A program made the translations under genes and the position numbers. This document shows, piece by piece, positions 31,801 through 46,800 of a DNA stretch of 64,000 bases. The notes under the pieces were generated by a model. The model was not told the origin of the DNA and did no database searches. It was given only the letters and a program-made list of their open reading frames with translations. Source of the stretch: Sabellastarte sp. h YS-2021 (lineage: Eukaryota > Annelida > Polychaeta > Sabellida > Sabellidae); contig OZ024929.1 in assembly GCA_964017235.1 (NCBI GenBank), positions 68,543,603-68,607,602 of the forward strand. The letters run 5' to 3'. How positions within the stretch are numbered: position 1 is the stretch's first letter; every line of letters starts with the position of its first letter.

Positions 31801-34800
31801 TCACCATAGTGACCTTGATCTTCAAAATGTTGTTTGGGCTATGTCTCGGAAACCATAAGGTGCAGGAAGTTGATACTTAGTAGGGTCATTGGTTAGAGAG
31901 TATAGATGGGCTCTGACCTTGCTATAGTGACCTTGACCTTTAAATTGGCCATATCTCAAATATCGTAAGATATAGGAAGTGATTCTTTGATGGGTAATTG
32001 GTAGGGGAGTGTAGGTATGGTAAGTCATGGTATGAACTTTAATATTGGTCAAAGTGTGTTAGCCTACCATATTGGAGATATATTTCTCTTATTACAAAGA
32101 TATATGTTTTGCTGTAATTGATTATTGCATGTACTTTTACTTACTGGTGTTATTTTCATTGACTGCTATACTTCAGGTAATAATTTTTACAGCTACATTT
32201 TTTTTTAGTTACTGAATAATGCTGTCATTGTGCTGTTGAATTGTCTTGTTTTAATACTTTATCTTTACATGCATACATTTTCTTTCTCTTGAATGTTATT
32301 TTCTCAAACATTCTTTGGATCTTTATATAACTGACACACTTTTTGCCCTGAAAGTCTAGTGATCTTTTTAAGCGCGAGCCTCAGTGGAGCTCGAGCTTCT
32401 AGAGATCACTTTTTTTTGTCTCCGGACATTCATGCCACAATGAGTGTCTATCTTTTACAGAAGTTGTGGTGGAACTGCGATGGGCTGCGTTAGTACTGGG
32501 ATGGGTTTCCGCTTCAGTGCACTGCTCATGTTGCTGATGACTTTGTGCTCATGCTAGGGGACTGAAACACCTTTGGTCCTTGTTCTGTTTCACTTCCTCT
32601 ATTCGCTTCTGTTTCTTATGGTGTCAAAAATTGTTTACCTGGACTGTGGGTTACTTGGGTACAGGCGTCTCAATGCTATTTGTTTAATCATGTGCCACAT
32701 CTATGCTTTCAGGATGAAGAAGAAATACTACTCTTGGGATGAGTGTTTAAATCTCAGGGAAGTGAAGGTAAAACATTAAAATACTTGTCGCTTTCAAATA
32801 ATAATAGAAAATCTTCCATCATGTCTGTCCTCTTCACGCCTGTGTGGTTTTTTTCTGGCCGTTTTTCCACATGTTGCTGGTCTCTTCTTCTGTTATTTTT
32901 GTAATTTCCAGGTGAAATTTTTATTATTGATATTTAATGTATTCAGTAGTCCAGTGTCATCTCTTGCTGGACTGCCCGGCAAGGAATATCAAAAGCACCA
33001 TGTGTTAAATAATTATGTCCACCCCACTGGGGGGTGGACATATTATTTTTGCTTTTTCAGCGTCGGTTAAGTGATTTCGTCAAAATTTTCGACCCAAACA
33101 ATGCAAAAAGGCATGAAGCTGAAATAATTTACATGTACACTAATAAATATTTAACCATCATTGATATTAGTGCTGGGACGAGTTGACGGAAACTCGAGTT
33201 ACAACTCGATGGGCGATAATTGGGGGTCGCATCGATTTGCACAAGTCAAACTCGAGTTTTCGAAAACGTATATTTTTTCACCATCTAAGGCTGACACTTC
33301 ACCAAAACAATAGAAATATATTGTACTTTTACTTTATTCTTGCTTAAATCAATGAAGATTTAACTTAAATTATATCGCGAAAGACCATTTCCAGTTCAAA
33401 GTTTTGCCTCATGTACGGTTATGTAAAATATTTTCGCTAACAAATGAAATACTTTATCCCAAAAATTACTCGAGTTTGACTCGAGTTCAACTCGCTTCTA
33501 ACAAGTGATGCTCGATCTTTCATTTAAGCTGGCGATCCCACCACTAATTGATATATTTTACAAATGAAACAGGGTCTTGTAAGACTACTGTACAATTTTG
33601 GCAAAATGTTCATGGGGTGGACATTACACATGATAATGTGTGTTCTTCTATGCTATCCTATTTCTATTCATATGTCGCAGCTACTATCAACAGGGCGTCC
33701 TATTTCTAGTTTCATATGTTTGACACAAGTAAAATGAGTGCAGACTTACCCCTACTTGGCACCACCAATATATACCTTATACTTGTAAATTGTAATAGTG
33801 TTGAATGACTTCTCTTGGATAGTTTAACTTGTTTTAGTGTAAAATGGAAAGATGAGCCATTTAACTGCTAATATGGGTTGTATATTGTAGTCATAATATA
33901 AGCATTAGTGGAGTTACACACTATGAAAATGAATTGGTATTACTGGTGACAAGTTGGTCCTGATAACAAAATTGTAGAATTAATATTTGGTTTCAATGGG
34001 TTTGTTTAACATGACAAATATTCAATTAGACATTTTTTATGTCTGTAATTTAAATGTATTTAGCAAAAAACTACTAATAAACCTTAAAACTGCCAGAATC
34101 GATGATAATATATCTCAGTTTTCCTTTGGGGGGTAAGATTATTTTAATTTTTTTTTACTTATTATTTACTATACTATGTCTATTTACTGGAAGTTATTTT
34201 ATTTTGAACAACAGGATTTTTATATTTTGTAAAACTGTTGGAGCAATTATGTGAAAGAAATATTGATTATATATTTTTCAGTCTCTGAGAAAGCTAAATC
34301 ATGCAAACATTGTGAAACTAAAAGAAGTGATCCGTGAGAATGACATGTTGTATATGGTGTTTGAGTACATGAAAGAAAATTTATATCAAATGACAAAGGA
34401 CAGGTAAGGCTTTGCTCTCTCTGTTGCAGATAGAACTTTACATAATAATGTTTCTTACATGTTACTCACAATTTTTCAAAAGTCGGTCGAGATCACTTTA
34501 TTTTCCATTGACATCTTTTTATAGGATAGATAAAGCTTAGAAGGTTAAAGTCTAAGCTAGTTAAAGGGCGTGGACATGGGGAACTTTTTTTTGTCAAAGT
34601 TGTTACTTTGCATGCACCTGTTTATACAGTACCAAAATGTTTTCATATGAGCCAAAGTAGTTGCTGCTTCATTTTTATAGTAGGATAGTAGGAACCTCAG
34701 TGGCGCAGTGGTAACATACTTGCCTCCCAATTCTGAGGTCTGCGGTTCAAACCCTTGGCCGTAGGTGGGAAAGTTGGTAGTTGTTTACCGATGGTCAGCA

Positions 34801-37800
34801 GTTTACAGTACACAACCTTGATCAACCGTAAGTGCTGGTTTACTGTGGTCACAAAACTACCCGTTGTGATATGACCTGATTAGTGTTGAAAGTGACATAA
34901 AACACCAAATAAATAATCAATTAAATGAAGGATAGTGAAACTTCATAGAATCTGTGAGAATGTCAGTTGTGAAGTAAATATTCCTATTTTTTTTAAAACT
35001 AATGATGTACGTGGAGTGAAAGGGTTTTTCTTTTAAATTCCTATCATTGTCTTTTTTTATGGACTAAAGGAGGTAAATATTTAGCAGATTGGGTTGCCTT
35101 CACTATAGCTTTGTGTGTTTGGAGTAAAATTAGTTTATTCAGTGCACTTTCATTTGTTGTAGAAAACTTTGTTGTGGGTATTATAACAGTGTGAATTTCA
35201 GGTAGAATAAATAGTTTTGTGATTTTTATAAGATAAAACTTACAAAAACAGTGTGTCATAGTAGTAAATATACAACTCTGAAACTTTTTTTCTGCTTTTA
35301 TGTGTAGTCAGATGTGTGACATTTTTCTCTGGAAGGTGGAATTTATGTCATTTTTGACAACATTCTTCATCTTTTAGCTTGAACATATAGGTCTTAAACT
35401 AGTAGATTCAGTGTGTACTGGAAGACCTTAATTCAATAAACTTTTTTTTAATTTTAACCTAGTAGACACAGCCAAAGCAGAGGATAAATGGACATATATT
35501 TTGTGTTTGCCTATAACTCCATTGTATAAAAGCTTGCCATCTGTCTGTACTCGTAGTCTGGTGTTTTTCATTATGTGTTGAAAGCATCTTGTTGTTCTGT
35601 CACAAGTATTTTTTTCAGTGTGTCATATTCATGTACTCCATATGTTAGTGGGTAAATCGTTTAGCTGTGTGGATATCAATATTGAATGTAAAAATTTTCC
35701 AATATTGGTCGATATCGGGAGCTATATTGTCTACCAAATAGTCTGAATCCTGGATACTGAAAATGTTTTTGTTCTAATCTATCCTCAACCGCTAAGAGTA
35801 AGTAAAATTTATCAAAACAAAACATGACAGTTTTCATCAAAAACTACAAAAACTCGAGATAAAAGCATACAATTTCTTCAGATTTATTCTTTATTTTAAA
35901 TGTTTGCAGTTTAAAAGTTGACAGTTTTACCTAAAATGGCAATATTTATATACATCTTTATACATTGATGTCGGCAATCCTGCCTCGAAACAATAAATAT
36001 TGCTAATATCCATTAAAGATGTACCCTCTACCATCTGTACATCTGTCTAGAAACACCAGACATAGTTTTTCCAAAAAAGTTAAGTTCTTCAAGTCCCCTC
36101 TTTGGATTATGCAGTTCACAGATTCCACAAACATGTAACATAGTATCTTATTTCATATTTAATTTCCTTCACATTCTCAAGTTGAACTCAGGTTTAACTT
36201 ACTTCTAGTGGAAGATACTTGATCTGCATATATTGCTAATAATCCCAGGACTTTGTATACACTAAGACTACAAATTTTGCTCATTTTTTGAAAGGTAATG
36301 TATCAAACACAGCCATCATAATGTATTAAAACTAATGATAAAGACTTTTCCTATTTTTTGCAAACAATTTTCCTTCTTATTTAGACAATTATTCATCATT
36401 GGAGTTTACTCTTTTGGCTGTGACTGTGTAACCGCCAAAGGTTACAAAAACATTTACTTTGCGTGACCGATGTCGGTAAAATATGCTGCACTCTATGCAT
36501 ACTGACTAGCCAGACTTCCAGGCTGTCTGAACTATAATGGAAACATGAAATATTTTTGCCATAATGCACACTATATCAGAGGCCTTTCTAGTCTTAGAGA
36601 CAGTTCTCCTCAGCTAGCTAAGCTACATAAATATATCAGAACATTATGAAAAATACTTATAATGCAAACAAACAGTTCTTTTTATTGTGCCATTATACAT
36701 ATAAATGCCTGTGACAAGGCTATTGACAGGCAGTAATTTTACCGACATTGGCTCAAAGTATAGTAAACTATACTGGCAGGACCCCCCCTCTGTCACACAA
36801 AAAGCATAAATATTTAAAACTGAATAAAGTACTTATATGTCCATCACAGTAGATATATACGATAGTCGTGAGAAATACAAGACAGTAGCCGAAAGTTGTA
36901 CACTGTGAAACCGCCATTGTCAGTAGCCAAGTCACTTCGTACTCTTTTTATTTATACATTGCTGAAGTCTGCTGGTTTTTACAGGGATAAACTGTTTCCT
37001 GAGTCGACAGTGAGGAATGTTATATACCAGGTTCTCCAAGGTCTGGCATTCATGCACAAACATGGTGAGTAAAGCTCTTCAACAAGGAGTAAGTGACCTC
37101 CAAATAAACTGTATCATATCTGGTTTTGAAATACTAAAATAGCATTGGTTCTTCAAAATTTCTTATCTAATACAAATGTGTTTGGAAGTTTCACATGTTT
37201 CAAAAACAGTGAGATAGAATTTACATATCCTTTTCAAACGAAGACATTACTCCAGAGTTGCTGGACTCCACCATATCTTATATTATTTTTCCCAATTTCA
37301 TTGCTATCTTTACAAATTACAGCTGTAAAAAAGTTAAATAGAATTACGTCAGAAATGATAAGAGGTGAAACAATTTCACCAAATATGGCTCTTGTAAGAT
37401 GACTCACCATTGAAAGGATTGCGTGTAAAAAATGTTTGAATTTGTTGACCTTTTGGATGTTAAAGACTTAAAAAAAACTGAACTATTTTTGAGATGACAA
37501 GGGACAAAACAAGACTTCATTACTTACCCAAGGGTGAGTTGAAGGATTAATAAATATCACTGAAAATATTGGTAAGTAATCCAGTTTCATCTCGGACCTG
37601 TTTTCATTCAGTTTTGTCCATCTTGTGCTATACAGGACTCCTCAAAATTCTTGATCCTCTACTTTTTATCAGTAGACAGTACATGGATGCTGAATTTTTA
37701 GCTCTGCACAGTGTGTCTGTATTGTGTTAAGTATGGTAATGTATTATATGTATACTCAGTACAATGTAGTAGTTACACAAATGTGTAAAGATTGGTTTAT

Positions 37801-40800
37801 CACGAGTGACTCTGTTGCTGGTAGCATTCTTCACCTGGTTTAAGTATCCCCAGGAAGAATGGAAAATTTTCTGTTAACAAAGCTGGAAATAAACCTTGTT
37901 GAAATTGTTATGTCAGCTGACTTATGTCGTCACTCTGCAGTGTCCGTGTACGCGTCCGCATGAACAACTTCTCCTCCAAAACTACAAGGCTTAGAGACAT
38001 ACTGTTTTTTATGTCGTCACTCTGCGGCGTGGGCGTCCGCGTCAACAACTTCTCCTCCTAAACTACAATACCCAGAGACATGCTATTTTTTTTTAAAAAG
38101 ATACCTTAACTATCGAGGATGAAAATTGTTCAGGCCATGCAGATCTATTCGTTCGTCTGTTCCCCAGAGTCATTACAAGTCAGGTACCCCCACCCAAAGT
38201 GTGAAAATTACAATACTTTATCACAATTTTCTCATTCACTATTACAGGGATTTTTCTCATATCTTGCATATATGTACTAGGCACACACTAGTAGATTACC
38301 TTGTGTGAGAATTACACCTGGATCTGTCTTAATTTTTTTAAAATAAGTTTTAAAATAATTTTTAATGCAATAAAACTCATGAAATCATGCACTAAAACAC
38401 TTATAACTTGAAAAGTATTGCAGTTAGAGTATTTTGTTAAAATATGTTATTCAACTACTTTTTTCATAGCTACAACATGGTGAGTAACTTGAGTGTCTAT
38501 CCCAATAGCTAAGTGAGTAATAGCTACTTTCTGATTTTTCAGTACCTCCCATAATGAGTAAAATCACCTATAACTTGAAAACTATTGCATATACAGAATT
38601 TTGTATAAATATGTTATTCAGCTATTTTCAGGGTCTTACTTTTGAGTAAATCAGTTATAACTTGAAAACTATTCCATTTACAGTATTTTGTTTAAACATG
38701 TTGTTCACCTACTTTGGGGTTAGCTATAACATAGTGAAATTACAGACCAGTAGCTCATGGCACAGCTGAGCAATAGCTATTTTCAGGTACTGACTGTTGA
38801 GTAAATCAGTTGTAACTTGAAAAATATTGCATTTGGAGTATTTTGTTAAAATATGTTGTTCACCTACTTTTGGGTCAGCTATAACATAGTGAAATTACAG
38901 ACCTATAGCTCATGGCATAGCTGAGCAATAGCCATTTTCAGGTTCTCACTTTTGAGTAAATCAGTTGTAACTTGAAAACTATTGCATTTACAGTATTTTG
39001 CTTAAATATATTGTTCACCTACTTTTGGGTCAGCTATAACATAGTAAAAATTCAGACATGTAGCTCATTGCATAGCTGAGTAATAGCTACTTTGAGGTTA
39101 TCACTGTTGAGTAAATCAGTTGTAACTTGAAAACTATTGCATTTAGAGTATTTTGTTTAAATATGTTATTCACGTAATTTTTGGTGAGCTATAACATAGT
39201 GAAATTGCAGACCTGTATGTCATTGCATAGCTGAGTAATAACTACTTTCAGGTTCTCACTGTTGAGTAAATCAGTTGTAACTTGAAAACTATTGCATTTA
39301 GAGTATTTTGTTTAAATATGTTTACTCACTGTTGAGTAAATCATTGTATCCACTGGATAGCCACAGTGTGTATAGAGATTTCACCATTACCGCTCTAACA
39401 AAAGAATATTATAGCTAGCCTTCTCAAGTTTGCAGGATATATTGATAACCATAAAATGTTGCCTGGGAATATTTTTGGTCTCATTTTGAAAAACAAGATG
39501 GCCGCCAGGGACGTTTATTCGACTTAAAGCAAGGACTTTTGTTGGCCCCCTAGAGCAAAGGGTATTATAGGTATAGATCTCAAATTGGCAGGATATGTTC
39601 GTCATTAAAAAATGTTGACTGGGAATATTTTTGGACTCATTTTGAAAAACAAGATGGCTGCCACGGGTGTTTCTTTGTCAGTCATGAAAAGTACTTATAT
39701 CTCACTTATTATTGGTTCTGGAGGTTTGGGATCATGGTAAACCGACCTATAGGAAATCATGGACTGGGAATCTTTTGGTGTGGTCAGATTTGACCTTTGA
39801 CCCCTCCTTCAAGGTCAACCAAGGATAGCCAAACTTAAAAGTGCTTATAACTTGCTTATTGTTGGTCCTAGAGGTTTGGGATGGTAAACGGACATATAGG
39901 AAATCATGGGCTGGGAATCTGTTGATGTGGTACGATTTGACCTGGGACCCCTCCTTCAAGGTCAAACGAGGATAGCCAAACTTAAAAGTGCATATAACCC
40001 GCTTATTATTGGTCCTAGAGGTTTGGAATGGAAACCAACCTATATGAAATCATGGGCTGGGAATGTTTTTGTGTGGTTGGATTTGACCTTGGACCCCTTC
40101 TTCAAGGTCGAACGAGGATATTGCATTTGCAGTATTTCTTTAAATATGTTTTAACCTACTGTTTACACTTAAACAGTTACCTTGTTACTTTCCTTCATAA
40201 TACCATTTGTAGGGCACAACTTTTGTGTCCTTTTCTTCTGTCACTTCTAGTGGAGTACTAGTAGATTCTCTTCTGTGAATATCAGCCCCACATCTATCTT
40301 AATTTATTTTAAATATTTTTTTTTGTGTTGAAAAACATGAAATTACACACTTAGTCGCCATTTTCTCAGTCACATACATAGCAGTCCGTCCTCCCGCCAC
40401 TAGGTCACCTGACCACTCTTTGTTTACCATATTTTGTTGGCCATCTTAGTAGTCAAGACGTGTTTTGGAAAGCTCTGATTGTGGACATTTTCTTTACAAA
40501 ATGTCTTACAATATGAATTCTTATGACATATCAACAAGAAATTATCTTCATTTGGACATGTTATACAAGTAAATACCTAACAATTCTGTGGATTTTGTGG
40601 TATCATGCGATCCATGCGCAGTTTGGAGACAGATTTGTATCATGGTTTTGCTAGGAACTGGACTTCTACAGATACATTGGACGAAGGTTACTCAAGTTCT
40701 ACAAATATATGCATACCTTTTGCTGCTACTGTGGAAAAGATGGTTATTTTAGCAAAATCCTTGCATTAAACCGCTACGGTGGTGAATGGAGGTAAAAAGT

Positions 40801-43800
40801 CTTAGGCATAGGACAAAAAGTATTTCATATATATTTTATTTATGCATGTGTATTATATGAATATGTACATATATGAATTTCAATTTACTTACTTTTATAG
40901 ATTTTTTGTACATTGCAAAACAGTGTTTGGGATTTACATGGTCCTTTAAATTTCAATATAAGTTTTGGGATTAACATTATCACAAGTGGCTTCATTGCTT
41001 TTTGTTTTGCCTGATGCATCAAAGCCTAACTATTATGGTGTGAAATCTTTTGAAGTATATTAGATGTGGCTTCACAGCATTCTATCCTTTAAAATCAAAG
41101 AAAAACTTTGATGAAGTGAAATTGTATGAACTATATTAGATGGCTTCACAACCTTCCCTCTTTCCAATCAAAGAAATACTATTATGAAGTGAAACCCTTT
41201 GAATTATAATACCTGTGGCTTCACTGCCTTTTAATCTTGTATCCTTTGCAATCAAAAAAAATCTATAATCTATGTATTATATTAGATATAGCTTCACTGT
41301 CTTTGAACTTTCTTTCCTTTTCAATTGAAGAACAGTTATTGTATCCACCGGAAGCATCCGGTGGACACTTTGGTTTAGCGTCCGCTACGCTGCCGCCGCC
41401 GCGCGTAGAGAGATTTTCGGCGTTAACGCTCTAAGAGGAAAACAACAGCAGCTAGGTTCACCAAATTTGCAGGATATCTTCATTGGGGGGTAAGCTTCTC
41501 TGGGAAGGAAAATAGCCTCATTCTGCAAAACAAGATGGCCACCACGGGCATTTCTTTAAAAATAATCTACATTTTTCTACTAGCTCTTCCTCATAGGTAG
41601 AAGGTTGAATCTCTTCATAGGTGATATGTATGACACATATACATGTCCTCTACAACCTTGCACACATTTTACCTTGAAGCTCCTAATTCAAGGTCATCCA
41701 CGGAGTGCCGAAGTAACTCACATAGCGGACTTTAAAAGTGCTTATATCTCCCTTATTATTGGTCCTAGAGGTTTGCAATGTGAAGCCAACCTATAGGAAA
41801 TCATGTGCTGCGAATCTTCTGATGTGGTCAGATTTGACCTCGGACCCCTCCTTCAAGGTCAAACGAGGATAGCCAAACTTATAAGTGCTTATAACTCGCT
41901 TATTATCAATCCTAGAGGTTTGGGATGGTAAACCAACATATAGGAAATCATGGGCTGGGAATCTTCTGGAGTGGTCGGATTTGACCTTGGGCCCCTCCTT
42001 CAAGGTCAAACGATGACAGCCAAACTTAAAAGTGCTTATAACTCGCTTATTATTGGTCCTAGAGGTTTGGGATGGTAAACGAACGTATAGGAAATCATGG
42101 GCTGGGAATCTTCTGGTGTGGTCGGATTTGACCTTGGGCCCCTCCTTCAATTTCAAACGAGGATAGCCAAAGGTAAAAGTGCCAATAACTTGCTTATTAC
42201 TGGTCCTAGAGGTTTGGGATGGTAAACCAATATATAGAAAATCATGGGCTGGAAATCTTGTGGTGAGGTCGGATTTGACCTTGGGCCCCTCATTCAAGGT
42301 CAAACGAGGGCAGCCAAACGTAAAAGTGCTTATAACTCGCTTATTATTGGCCCTAGAGGTTTGGGATGGTAAACCAGCATATAGGAAATCATGGGCTGGG
42401 AATCTTCTGGTGTGGTCGGATTTGACCTTGGGACCCTTCTTCAAGGTCAAATGAGGATAGCCAAAGGTAAAAGTGCCTATAACTCGCTTATTATTGGTTC
42501 TAGAGGTTTGGGATGGTAAACCAACATATAGGAAATCATGGGCTGGGAATCTTCTGGTGTGGTCGGATTTGACCTTGGACCCCTCATTCAAGGTCAAACG
42601 AGGACAGCCAAAGGTAAAAGTGCCAATAACTCGCTTATTATTGGTCCCAGAGGTCTGGGATGGTAAACCAGCATATAGAAAATCATGGGCTGGGAATCTT
42701 CTGGTGTGGTCGGATTTGACTTTGGGCCCCTCCTTCAAGGTCAAACGAGAATAGCCAAAGGTAAAAGTGCCTATAACTTGCTTATTATTAGTCGTAGAGG
42801 TTTGGGACGGTAAACCAACCTATAGAAAATCATGGGCTGGGAATCTTCTGGTGTGGTCGGATTTGACCGTGGGCCCCTCCTTCAAGGTCAAACGAGGACA
42901 GCCAAACTTAAAAGTGCTTATAACTCGCTTATTATTGGTCCTAGAGGTTTGGGATGGTAAACCAGCATATAGAAAATCATGGCCTGGGAATCTTCTGGTG
43001 TGGTCGGATTTGACCTTGGGCCCCTCCTTCAAGGTCAAACGAGGACAGCCAAACTTAAAGTGCTTATAACTCGCTTATTATTGGTCCTATAGGTTTGGGA
43101 TGGTAAACCAGCATATAGAAAATCATGGCCTGGGAATCTTCTGGTGTGGTCGGATTTGACCTTGGGCCCCTCCTTCAAGGTCAAATGAGAATAGCCAAAG
43201 GTAAAAGTGTCTATAACTCGCTTATTATTGGTCATAGAGGTTTGGGATGGTAAACCAACATATAGGAAATCATGGGCTGGGAATCTTCTGGTGTGGTCGG
43301 ATTTGACTGTGGGCCCCTCCTTCAAGGTCAAATGAGGACAGCCAAACTAAAAAGTGCTTATAACTCGCTTATTATTGGTCCTAGATGTTTGGGATGGTAA
43401 ACCAACATATAGGAAATCATGCTCTGGGAATCTTCTGGTGTGGTTGGATTTGACCTTGGGCCCCTCCTTCAAGGTCAAATGAGGATAGCCAAACTTAAAA
43501 GTGCTTATAACTCGCTTATTATTGGTCCTACAGGTTTTGGTGCATTGTCTTTACGGTGGATACAATTTGCATCGGTTCTCCGATGCGCTAGGTCTAGTTG
43601 TTTTTACAACACAAAAGCAAGAATGTATGAAAAGATTAATGTAATTGTAATTAATTCCATCTTTGATATGGGAACACTTGACAATGCAATTGGGATAAAA
43701 GCTACAAGACACATTATTAAGTGTTCCTTTTCAAGTGTACTCTGGTAGGTTTGAGTAACAAATGATCATAATAAAGATTTCAAAAGCCTAAGCATAGATT

Positions 43801-46800
43801 AATGGTATGAAGCTGCTCAGGGGGGATTAAGTTTTTAAAATACCAAAAGGTGTCAGCAACAAATATACAAATAACAAATACTTCTTTGTGCTGTAAATGT
43901 GCAGTGACTTACATATGTTTTATAGAACAATAAATGTAAAAAAAAAAAAAAATTAATACTTTTTGTCCAGATATGCAATACTTTTTGTCTAGATACTTTT
44001 TCTCCTACTCATTTTAAGGTCAATACTTTTTGTCCAGATACTTTTTGTCCTACAATCACTTTTTTCATGGCCACAACATGGTCAATAACTTGGAGGTGTA
44101 TCTCCATAGGTAAGTCAGTAATAACTATTTTCAGCTTTTCAGCACTTACTTAATGAGTGGGTGGCTCATATCTTTAAAATTCTTGCAGCTTCGGAATTTC
44201 TTTCGAACATGCTGTTCAATTACCATTTACTGTACTTCTGTACAGCACTTTCCCTGATAATTATGCTTTCCTCTCATTATCACCCTCACCCTCAGTCAGC
44301 TGACACAGTGCCCGTTCACGGGCACTCTACTCTTGTTGTTTAAGGAATGTGTATATGGCGTTCACACAGACTCTGTTATACTGATGGACATATTACATGT
44401 ACTGTGATGTATTGAAGCTAGATTTCTTTTTGCACCAGATGCAGTCTGCCAAAGTAGGAGATATGTCAAGAGAATGTCAACAGTTGTGAAATAAACTCCA
44501 TTGTATGTCAATATTTGTTCACAGGATACTTCCACAGAGACTTAAAACCTGAGAACTTACTGTGTTCCGGCCCAGAATGTGTTAAAATCGCAGATTTTGG
44601 GTTAGCCAGAGAAACACGATCCCGTCCCCCATACACAGACTATGTGTCTACACGATGGTAGGTCCACCACTCATTTGTACTAAAATGATTAGACTTATAA
44701 TGCCTTGTCTCAGTTTTTACCCCACAGCCCTTAAGGGCTGTCGGGGTATTGTATTCACCCACGGTGTCTGGATGGGCGGGTGGGTGGTTGGGCGTTCAGC
44801 GGGAAAAAGTTTGTCCGGGCTGTATCTCAGAAACCGCAAAGTGTAGGAAGTTGATACTTGGTAGGGACATTGGTTAGGGGTTGTAGGTGTGCAACATATC
44901 ATGGTCTGACCTTGATTTGACCTTTAACCTTGCTGTAGTGACCTTGACCTATAAAATCTTATCCGGGCTATATCTCGGAAACTGTAAGGCTTAGGAAGCT
45001 GATACTTGGTAGGGACATTGGTTATGGGGTGTAGGTGTGCAATGTCATGACGTGACCTTGATTTGACCTTTGACCTTGCTGTAGTGACCTTGACCTATAA
45101 TGCCTTGTCTGGGCTATATTTTAGAAACCATAATGTGTAGGAAGTTGATATTTGGTAGGGACATTGGTCAAGGCTTATATGTGTGCAACGTCATGGTGTG
45201 ACTGGGATTTCACCTTTGATCTTGCATATCTGGGGCCGGTTTTACGAAGCCTCCTTAAAATAAAGGTCACCTTAAATTCAAGGATTTCCTTGAACTTCTC
45301 CCTCCTTTAAAAATTCTCAGTTTCACAAAACGTCCTTCCTTAAAGGAAACCTTGAAAACTCCCTTAAGTTTCAAGGAAGCTAAGGACCTACCTTAAGTTT
45401 AAGGAAGTGCCCTTCGAGGAATGTTTAATAACTTTAATGAACATTTGTTCCCTCCTTAAGTTTCAAGGAAGACCTTTGGTAAGGAGAATTAAAGGAGGCT
45501 TTGTGAAACTGAATCTTAAGGTGGCCTTCCCAAAGGAATAAAAATGACCTTCCTTTACTAAAGGAGGTCCTTTCCAAAGGAGGCTTCGTGAAACCGGCCC
45601 CAGATGCTATTTTATGTCTCTACGAGGATATCTGATACTATTTATCTCTCTTATATCTCTCTTATATCTTTTTACTTGAATCTTGGTTGTTGCACCTTTG
45701 GGTGTCTTTTGGTGTAGATTAAGCACTATTAAAGTCATATTAGAAGTCATTAACTGTTTTACTTTTGCAACTATCCATTGTAACAGATGATATTGCATCA
45801 AGTGAGCCACAGGTTTTGCCCCAGTTCCACATAAAAGCATGTATTGCTACATCTGTATGTATGGGTAATATTCAAAACATCCAAACCATAATTCGACCAT
45901 ACAAATGAAAATCAAAATAGGAGAAGTCTTAAAGCTTCATAATTTTTAGTTCGCTGTGGCTATGGATCCGTGTTTCATGGGTCAACAGCTTAACAGTCTA
46001 TCGATCCGTGTAGTGTTTTCACGGTTCAATAGTGCTAATATATCCGTGATTTTAAGTAAATAGTGACAGGAGCAGCAATAACTGTAACTTTTTTATTTAT
46101 GATATACACTGAAACACAAAAGCACCCACTGTATATCTTACGAAAAATAGCACTCAGTATAACTGACTTTTATTTATAACCGGGAATATGACCACAATAT
46201 TTACTTAAAAAGCACTTGTAGGCTAGCCTTGCCTTTCAGACTGTCTTAACCAAAATGCAAACACGAATTATTTTTGCCATAATGCAAATTGTATCAGAGG
46301 CCTTTCCTGTCTGGGAGACTTATCAGCTAGCTAAGCTACATAAATATATGAGAACATTATGAAAAATAATTATAATGCAATCAAACAGTTGTGTCTATAC
46401 TATACATATTAACACCTGGGACAAGGCTACTTATAAAGCCTTCTGATGAGGAACACAGAAGTAACATAAACTTCACATTACATGCATAGGTGAAACTGGG
46501 ACTTATATTATCTGCTAACATTCAGACACTACAAAGTACACATAAATCTACTTCCAAAATAAACATATCACACAAGGACTGTCAGATTTATGGTTTTAAC
46601 AGCAGGCAGTCAGATAGGCTTAAAATTTCCAACTGAAGTTTTTCCTTAGACTGATGAGTGGAATTATTAACACTTTTAAAAATTACATGCCATCATCTTC
46701 AGTGCAATATCCCTTTCATTGATTTAACTGGCTGGTAATTGCAATTATCAGCTGAAGTGAAAGTGACAGTGTTGTGAGTTTACAGTCATGTAATATTTCA

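Larger units (their letters stand above)
37920..40255 (+). repeat. Helentron-like element with ~155-bp tandem core, second copy
   Basis: A ~84-bp duplication (TATGTCGTCACTCTGC at 37924 and 38008) precedes the flank shared with 21150. About six units of 155 bp follow (38390-39340). The 3' end has hairpin GGCACAACTTTTGTGTCC and terminates CACTTCTAG|T at about 40248, matching the Helitron CTRR rule. A piece with 147-bp satellite (39343-40118) interrupts it. Confidence 0.6.
40810..44048. mobile_element. Decayed TIR element hosting a Helentron
   Basis: TAGGACAAAAAGTAT at about 40811 is inverted at about 44032-44046 (ATACTTTTTGTCCTA). Extra ATACTTTTTGTC copies lie at 43958, 43980 and 44016. Helentron-like copy 2 is inserted inside. 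Confidence 0.45.

Noticed and set aside
40605-40790. Possible host exon ending at GGAG|GTAAAAAG
   Set aside because: No frame gives recognisable protein, the kinase exons on either side join without it, and the region borders a decayed transposon.
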